From assembly GCA_019925795.1 (NCBI GenBank), contig CM034314.1:92995264-93059263 (forward strand): DNA of 64,000 nucleotides. Direction: 5' to 3'. This document shows, in pieces, positions 57,288 to 64,000 of this stretch. The DNA is from Dendrobium chrysotoxum (lineage: Eukaryota; Streptophyta; Magnoliopsida; Asparagales; Orchidaceae). Positions within the stretch are counted from its first letter, which is position 1; each line of letters starts with the position of its first letter. The translations under genes were made by a program, and so were the position numbers. The notes under the pieces were generated by a model, which was given only the letters and a program-made list of their open reading frames with translations, had not been told where the DNA came from and made no database searches.

Positions 57288-57529
57288 CTTTACATAAGTT
57301 GCAGACACATTCTTTATTTATAGTTCATTTTGTACAAACATTATTAATTTGTAGTTGTCATTTTGTACAGACATTCTTAATTTGTAGTTGTCATTTTGTA
57401 CAAATATTTTTTATTTGTAGTTGTAAAAGAATAATGTATATATAAAAGAGTAACACAGTTTTTAAGCAACACAATTCTTGAGATAATTATTGCATTCCTA
57501 TTTGTGGGAACTTCATAATACATCAGAAG

Positions 57530-57650
57530 CATAAAGCAGCGGTACATAGCAACAGTACACAGCAACATACACAACAATGCTACACAGCAATGATACATAG
57601 CGGTACACGATAGTACACAGCGGTACACATCAACAATACACAGTTGTACA
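57530..57650 (-). repeat. TGTGTAC minisatellite, inverted copy
   Basis: On the minus strand the same TGTGTACCGCTGTGTAC-type words as at 53.8 kb occur here, between the protease and transposase remnants. Smaller groups lie at 58,505-58,575 and 60,930-61,010. Confidence 0.8.
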
Positions 57651-58699
57651 CAGTGTCCAAATCACAAAGAAATCATGATTACTGCTCCTTAAGTAGCTGG
57701 CGTACACGTGCCTGCAGTTGAGTTTGTAGTGGACAACATCCAAACCATGACATCAACTAGCACTATAAATCTTGTCAATCAGCCAGGTTTAGAAACTTCT
57801 TTCGCTTACTTACATGCAGTAACTTCTTCAATGTTTGCTTATACAAGTCTACAATGAAGGCATCCTCAGCTGGATCTCAGGGGCTATAAAGAATGATATT
57901 GTCTACATCATAAGGTGGCCTATCAACAATATTGAAACTTCCACCTTCTCTATTAAATCGTAGCTTATGAAAACACATTTGAAGAAAGTGAGCACTAGCT
58001 ATGTGGTGATATTTCTCAAAAAACTTACTTTTCACACATCTCTAGCCTCTAGCATTTCGAAAATTTTCTATTTTGTTGCCCTCCGCCACCATCGCCTCTC
58101 CATACGAAATCTCGAGTATATAATCACAACGTTCAGACCATGTATACACGCAACATTTGTATATTTCATTTGCCCTTGCTAGTTGCTCAAGCAGACCATC
58201 AGAACACCTTGACATACATTCATGCATCCTCTGCTGGCGATGTCCATGAAGTCTTTCGTCGGTATACCTCGAGACTTCTCAGTATCAGGCCAATGCAGTC
58301 GATAGAGCATAATCGCAACGCTTACATCGATAAAAAAGGAAACTGCTAAAGAGAACTTGTGATACACCTTAAATAGCTGAAAAGCTACAACTACCCACCA
58401 TAAAGAGCTGAAAAGCTACAACCACCCACCTTAAATACCTGAAATGTTACAACCACCCCGCTTAAATAGCTGAAGTGCTCCAACTACCCACCATAAATAG
58501 CTTTCTATTGCAGTACGTACACAACAATATAGAGCGGTACACAGCAGCGATATACAGTAGTTCACAGCAAAACAAAGCAATAATCAATGTAATTTTACAA
58601 TACATGTGTTTTTAAAATAAATATTATGAAACATAATGTAATTTTACAATGAAATTATCAAATACATAATAAAATTTTATAATGCACAATGCAATTTTA

Positions 58700-60680
58700 C
58701 AATGAAATAATTACACGTCATCCATGTTGCTCTGATTCAATGATTCCCACCATCATTTTTACATATTCAGATGTCGGCTGGCTGGTTGATGGCCTGAGAA
58801 TGTATTTCTCTATGAAGCATTCAGGTATGCTTAAGAACTTGACCTGACTCACTGATGAACACTGTTTTGTTATAGTGGCCTGGTCGGCAGGTTTCTTATT
58901 TTTCACATTTTCTCTTCTCCCAGTGACTATTCAGTCTTGCATTATCTGCCTTTAGGCCTATACTTTAGTGGGTCTTTTAATTTTTTAAACCCACCTTGTG
59001 TGTTGCTTACAAATTTATGGTTCTTTCTCTTGTCATCCAGGATCAAGTCTATATTTTCAGCCATATCATTCATTACAGACAACATATATTGTTCTGCCTC
59101 ATTCCCTTGTGCTCGTGTGCTAATTTGATATGCAAATCTGCTAAGATGATTTCTGAATATCATACAACTACATCCCTTCTGAGATGTGATGTCTTTCTTT
59201 CCCATTCATGTGAACGTATAGCTAGCATAAATATATTTCCTAGCTCTTGTTGACCATCTTAGTAGTAGATACTTTGTAAGAATATTAATTATATCTAATT
59301 GCTTTATAACTCTCATGCAGTGAGAACATAATAAACCCATCATGTCGAACTTCCCACAGTGCATTAAATGGTACCCTCTTTTGCATCCAAATAAACAGTC
59401 CAATGGATCAACCGATTAATCTTCTCGACGCTTTTAATGAACAATGATGCATAATCTATACACATTCCACCCACACCCAATAAAAATTCTTCTTCAAAAA
59501 ATGAATACAATTTTCTTGAATAAAATTGGATAGCTTGCTTTATATTGAGCTACTTTTTATTACAGGTACTATTTTGAACTAGCTACATCTGAAATCTTCA
59601 TAATGTTCATTCTGACGCCAATTCATCATCACTTTTTTAAGCTCAGAAAATAATCAGTTATAGAACTTATTGGCTTTGAAATACCATGGTACATATTATT
59701 AATGGACTCGCTACGCTGTGTTGAAAGAATGCCAATGTTAAAATAATTCTCATTGAATGTTGTTGATCACTTGTTCCTAATCTCATAAAGCTCCTTCAAC
59801 CAATCATGGCTATGGAGGCCTCCTTTAGTGATCATTTCAGCTCAGGTTCTCTTGAACTCCTCAAAATCACACTTGCTTAAATACCTATAAAAAAGATCTT
59901 TAACTTTGATGTATTTATTGAAGCACAACACTTTGAACGAAGCCTTCTTAGTGATGTGTCATTGGCACAGCCTATGACATTTTTGAGGTAATGCAATTTA
60001 TATTTCCCTAATCATTGTTTGGTCCTAATTAGTAGATATTGTTATGGGATGTTTATCATCCATTATTCATATAAATATTCTAAACAACCACATAAATGAT
60101 TCAATCGTCTCCTCCGATAAAAAAACCACCCCTAACAGAATATCCTACCAATGATTATTAACTCTAACCAATGGTGCACAAACTAATTATATTTATTAAG
60201 CTTATAGCTAGTATAAAAAATTATCACATCTCCAAAACAGTCATAATCTATTCTCTCCAACCCATCAACCCAAAAAAAATTCAACAATCTATCATCTTTA
60301 TCGGTTTGGACGTCCCATGCAAACATGTTGTCATCAACTTATCGATCTTTAAATAGTTTAATTAGGGAATTGGTGTCCCCATACTCAATCTTCGCTCTTT
60401 TCACTTTTTGAATGTAGGTATATGCATCCCTCTTAGATAATCCAACATTTTCTAAACCTCCAACTTCATCGGCTAGGTAGGTAAATGCATCAACGGTTCT
60501 TATCCTAGCTTCTGTCATTGATTTAAGAATTGATGCTTTCTCAACAATAATATTCCTACATGATCTAAATAGATGTTGATCTTCCGGCCTATCTAATTCG
60601 TGATTGTGGTTCTCTATACATTTTTTGCACCGTTCAAACTCCATCTTCATCCATTGAAAATCTAATCATAGCGGGGCACC
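58700..60680 (-). pseudogene. FAR1/FHY3-like MULE transposase (decayed)
   Basis: 60,339-60,650 encodes the end of the FAR1 DNA-binding domain (CKKCIENHNHELDRPEDQHL) and the conserved SMTEARIRTVDAFTYLADEV and RDAYTYIQKVK region. Around 59,870-60,060 comes the MULE catalytic core, where PITISTN, a stop, then DQTMIREI stands for the usual TDQDxAM motif: the first Asp is Asn and a TAG (complement at 60,025-60,027) replaces the Gln codon. 59,206-59,403 has the SWIM zinc finger (MHCGKFDMMGLLCSHCMRV) and 58,942-59,205 the C-terminal part (PLKYRPKGR near the end). The frame is broken several times, so no active transposase is made. The parts are in the right order for a FAR1-type MULE. Confidence 0.85.
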
Positions 60681-61565
60681 CTATTCTGGTACTTGATTTT
60701 CGACATTTTGATTGAGAATTTAAGTCAATATCATTCTTAAAGCCAGCTTTTGAATAGGCAAAGTCCTTGAATCTTATTTTTCAGGAATTGGGCCAACAAC
60801 TGTGATGTTTTTTGCAAACACTAAAATTAATATTATGAGCATAATGGCAGTACATATCGTATGCTTCCTTCGCACAATTATAAACACCATGTACACAAGA
60901 GAAATGTAGTGAATCATATTGATATAAGTATGGCAGTACACAAAAGTCACAGTGATAGATAGCAGCGGTACACAGCAAAAGTACACATGAATAATACACA
61001 GCAATATAGGTTTTATCTAAACTTGTACACAAAATTGAAACTTCAATCTAAGCTTATGCAGAGAAATAGAACTTCGGATGAGTAAAAAAGATTTGAACGA
61101 TATACCATAAACCATTAAAAACTCTATATTTACAGAAAAAATAATAAAACCTCTTTGGAGTTTAAAATTTATCAATAATATCCCCGACATATCTCCCATA
61201 ATTCGTTGCAGAAGTTTTCCTAGACGTTTTGAGTAACGCCTTCCATCTCCTCGGAGAATTTAACGTTCTCCAAAGCGGTTTCCATCTTCATGGACACTTT
61301 TTCTCTTTTCTTCTCAGCTTCCTTCTAAGGAGAAATCATGTCTCAGGTGGCAAAAATAGTCCACCAAAATCCTAAACCCTAGATATTAGGGCGCTTACAC
61401 GGGTTTCTTTTTAATAAAACTTAAATTTTTGCATCAGAACCATATCGAATTGTCGGGCCGCGTGAAAAATTGGAAAAACATGTGACAAATATTATAAATA
61501 CACTTGTCGACATTGTATTGGACTCCACGTCCGGAGTCCGCACAAAATAATTTCTCAAACAACGT

Positions 61566-62123
61566 AGACATACATGCATTAAAAAAAGTGCTGGAAAATT
61601 GGTCAAAAAATAACATCTCCGTACAGCTATTGTAGGTATGTATAATAGTATAGGATGGGACAGCTGGAAAAAAAAAAAGTTGTGCCCAATAGCAAGATCC
61701 TTGACATGGATCCATGCATTTTTCATTTTTGTATTCTAAGGCTATATAAATTTAGTATTCCAGGCTATAAAAACTAGAAAATTGCCTTTTTTTCATGCTT
61801 TTCTTTTATTTCTTTCTTGGTGTTCTCGTTAAAAATCAGCATTTAAGCTTTGAAGCTTCAACTTTTTGAAAGTTGAAAGTTGTTGAAATCTGTTTTTTTT
61901 TTTTTTAAATTACCGTTTGCATGCTTATTGATTCGGTATAACAGCAGCCTTCATCCTGCATATTCACATCATTTAGGATTTGCACCATCTCAGATCAACC
62001 TAAATGGGTCCACATCACACCCTCCACCACTACCTATCTGTATAAGTCGTTGGATCGATAGTCCAGAAGCAATTTTTAAATTATTTATTTGAAATCTAGT
62101 CCTATGTACACCGAATAGTTGAG
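61566..62123. other. Intron sequence, nothing recognised
   Basis: T- and A-runs near 61,670 and 61,893-61,906. The frames of 70-100 codons here have no domain. Confidence 0.5.
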
Positions 62124-62712
62124 TGTTGAGTGACTTCCTAAGCTTGTGACAAAAAAGGGAAGGGGGCGCTGATTAAGAATGAATGGACCAAAGCGTGTGT
62201 TCCCAAATCCAGGTTTGAAGGGAAAAATAATGAGCCCCCGGTAGACAAGACCTCACCTAAGATAATTTAATGAGAGTTGACATGGCGGTATAGCTTATCA
62301 GAAAGCAGGAACTCAGAGGCCATGCTTCAAACAGCTGACAAGGAGTTGGCTTGGCGTGCAGCTCAGTAAGTTAGAAGAAATAGGTCAACAAAGACCCATG
62401 GAAAGCTCATAAGGCCCCAAGACATGATGGAAAAGATTCAAATTTTTACATCCATATAAGAACTTTTGTAAGAGAGAAAAGGAGAGTACGAGATTTGAAA
62501 GGAGAGAATTCCCTGAGAAAACTATCATCTAATCAGTTCAATAATCCTCTTCTTTCCTATCAATAAAATAACTCCTTTTCAATTCCCTTAGGAAGAGCCC
62601 AAAAACTTCTGCAATCAACTTTGTAGACTCGGCTCTTCTTAATCGATCATAAAATCATTCCACAACATCTTAGTTTGTCTTCAGCGAATGTCAAAGTTTA
62701 CTGACATCAACA
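62124..62712 (+). repeat. Possible solo LTR
   Basis: Starts TGTTGAGTGACTTCC and ends CTGACATCAACA, so TGTTGA/TCAACA are inverted ends. A TATA-like CATATAAGAAC (about 62,455) is followed by a purine-rich leader and CAATAAAATAACTCC (about 62,563) as a polyadenylation signal, the layout of a plant LTR. The 5-bp flanks TTGAG and CATAT do not match, so the ends or the call may be wrong. Confidence 0.45.
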
Positions 62713-63062
62713 CATATTCAGATGGCCTAAACAATTAATTTCATCCAAGCTTCCTCACAGTTTTTCAATCAAGCATTGTCATTCACAACTTTACATGCCT
62801 TCCAAAAGATTACTGTATGTTTTTTACTAGCAAGTATGATTTTCACGTAACAGCATTCTCTAAAAAGCATCACTGTTTAACATGCATTAGAAACGGCCAT
62901 TATCATAACAAAGAAGCTTCTGTGCGATTCAAAATAATGCGAAATCATGAAAACAAGTAAATCTTTATAGCATACCAATGACAATCAAAAAATCATGAGG
63001 CATATGCACATAATTGAAAAGAGCATAGATGATTCTGATACTTGCTAACAGGAGGAAAATAC
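62713..63062. other. 5' end of the SDE3-like intron
   Basis: Ordinary AT-rich intron sequence next to the splice donor. Confidence 0.6.
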
Positions 63063-64000
63063 CTTGGTTAATATGTGTGGATTTCCAATTATAATAAGCA
63101 AGGATCTAGCCCGAGTAATGGCAACATTAAATCTCCGAGGATTGCTAAGAAAACCCAAGCTGTAAACTCTGTCAAACTCATTATGTCTAATAGTTGACCG
63201 AACAGTTGATATGATTATTATTTTTCTTTCTTGTCCCTGAAATTGCTCCACACTTCCGACCTTAATATCTGGTATTCCAAGGGATGATAAGGCATTCTGG
63301 ATCTTTAGCACTTGTTGCCTATATGGAGTTATAACTCCAATATCTCCCTCACTCAGGTCAGGATTCATCAATAGTTTTCTGATGATATCCACAGCTTTAC
63401 TAGCCTCAATTCTATTAAACCATGACGGATTACTACCTTCTCTCTCATCACATCCTTGAATTCCAACAAATAGAACTGGAAATGACTTGTTTGGAAGGCT
63501 AGCACAGTCACAAATAGAAGATTCATCATCTTCTTTGCAAGCAATCAATTCACCTTTGTAGAAAGTTTTAGAGGGGAGCTCCAGGATAGCCGGGTGACTG
63601 CGGTAGTTCCTCAACAACTTTGTAACGTAATTCTCATCACCTCCATCATAATATTCAAACTCAAACAACCTTTCCAAGTACGATTTTCCTAAGCCGTGGT
63701 TCTCTGCCAAGCTTGAATAGACAACAGGGCCTAGTTGCATAGGATCTCCTGCAAGAACAACCACGGTATCCTTCACACATAAGGTTGATATGGGAACCAT
63801 TGTCTCGGGTTCAGAGGCCTGGCCAGCCTCATCAAGGAAAATGTGAGAGAAGTGGCCTTTGCGAATGCCTTCAGCATGTAGCAGAAATGCACTCATAAAA
63901 GTTGATATGATGACCCTGTAATGCAACAAAGCTTTGAGGGGAGGACATTTAAAAGTTGTATCCTCAAAGAAGCAAAACCTAATAAAATCAGATTTGATAT
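63063..64000 (-). CDS. SDE3: SDE3-like RNA helicase, helicase-core exon (5' end beyond window)
   Basis: Superfamily 1 RNA helicase of the SDE3/MOV10 group. In Arabidopsis SDE3 acts in the amplification step of RNA silencing and in antiviral defence. The minus-strand frame is open to the window edge (it enters reading IKSDFIRFCFFEDTTFKCPP), so the exon is at least 938 bp and lacks its start. Motifs in order: IISTFMSAFLL, FLDEAGQASEPE (motif II, DEAG), VLAGDPMQLGPVV (III), LLRNYRSHPAIL, FVGIQGCDEREGSNPSWFNR, GVITPYRQQVLKIQNAL (V region), VGSVEQFQGQERKIIIISTV, and SNPRRFNVAITRARSLL (VI). All look intact. The exon ends ILTK at a GTATTTT donor, after a whole codon. Motif I and the N-terminus lie outside the window. 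Confidence 0.93.

Larger units (their letters stand above)
53293..61556 (-). mobile_element. Mutator-like element (MULE), 8,264 bp, with Ulp1-like cargo
   Basis: The element is bounded by AAACAACGT at 53,284-53,292 and 61,557-61,565, a perfect 9-bp duplication. Terminal inverted repeats of about 60-70 bp begin GGGAAATTATTCTGTGCAG and, inverted, GAGAAATTATTTTGTGCGG. Both continue ACTCCGGACGT, and both contain TCCAATACAATG further in. Inside are a decayed FAR1/MULE transposase on the minus strand and a decayed Ulp1-like protease gene on the plus strand. MULEs carrying Ulp1-like genes are known from Arabidopsis (KAONASHI), rice and melon. Clean ends with decayed genes suggest mobilisation in trans or a fairly recent insertion of an already dead copy. 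Confidence 0.9.
30043..63062 (-). other. SDE3: 33,020-bp intron of the SDE3-like gene
   Basis: Donor AAG|GTATTTT at 63,062 and acceptor TTTTTTTCAG|GATCC at 30,043, both on the minus strand. Both flanking exons are in phase 0 and the join reads ...ILTK then DPYWEK.... The two exons match consecutive parts of the same protein family, which argues strongly that they belong to one gene. The intron is filled with the mobile elements listed below. The clearly coding ones (chromovirus, LINE, MULE transposase) lie in the same orientation as the gene. Confidence 0.8.

Noticed and set aside
63915..63920. Splice acceptor TTACAG just upstream of the IISTFMSAFLL block
   Set aside because: The sequence before it is open in frame and family-like (FKCPPLKALLHYR), so it is read as exon.
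63045..63929. Start of the helicase at the first in-frame start-like codon near 63,929
   Set aside because: The frame stays open to the window edge and continues to match the SDE3 family, so this is an internal position.

Overview
The window looks like nuclear DNA of a flowering plant. It is strongly AT-rich, gene-poor and full of transposable elements. It carries two plant genes (an FCS-like zinc finger gene and an SDE3-type RNA helicase), and the element families are typical of plants: a chromodomain Ty3/Gypsy retrotransposon, Tourist-like MITEs, a FAR1-type Mutator-like element and an RTE LINE. I cannot name the species. The very long intron suggests a genome with long, repeat-filled introns.

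Layout. 1-22.3 kb is an intergenic repeat zone with copies of one LTR family, a palindromic Tourist-like MITE family with TTA/TAA target duplications, small Mutator-like MITEs, a 379-bp CACTA element, an RTE tail and a GC-rich, G-box-containing island at 15.8-16.2 kb. 22.3-25.8 kb holds an intact two-exon FLZ gene on the plus strand (281 aa). 25.9-29.4 kb has more MITEs and another LTR copy. From 29.46 kb to the right edge the minus strand carries the 3' part of an SDE3-like helicase gene. Its last exon (29,461-30,042, with WG motifs that suggest an Argonaute hook) is separated from the helicase exon (63,063 to beyond the edge) by one 33.0-kb intron.

Inside that intron, left to right: a degenerate 5.7-kb chromovirus (30,712-36,413); an LTR relative of a TRIM family (39.7-40.9 kb); a TIR-bounded patchwork with a Copia gag remnant (41.4-43.2 kb); a 4.75-kb rearranged TRIM-like composite flanked by an exact AATCC duplication (44,379-49,124) with many tRNA-Met primer-binding sites and a 0.67-kb inverted repeat; a MITE with an 8-bp duplication; an RTE LINE fragment; a Gypsy-like LTR fragment; and an 8,264-bp Mutator-like element (53,293-61,556) with a perfect 9-bp duplication. 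That element carries decayed FAR1/MULE transposase and Ulp1-like (C48) protease sequences plus a TGTGTAC-rich minisatellite.

How it fits together. SDE3 acts in RNA silencing, and here its catalytic and Argonaute-binding parts are split by an intron filled with the kind of repeats that silencing controls. The recognisable chromovirus, LINE and MULE transposase genes lie in the same orientation as the gene. Failure to splice across the intron would give a helicase ending five residues after the exon and lacking the hook. Calls rest on reading the sequence by eye; no similarity search was possible.
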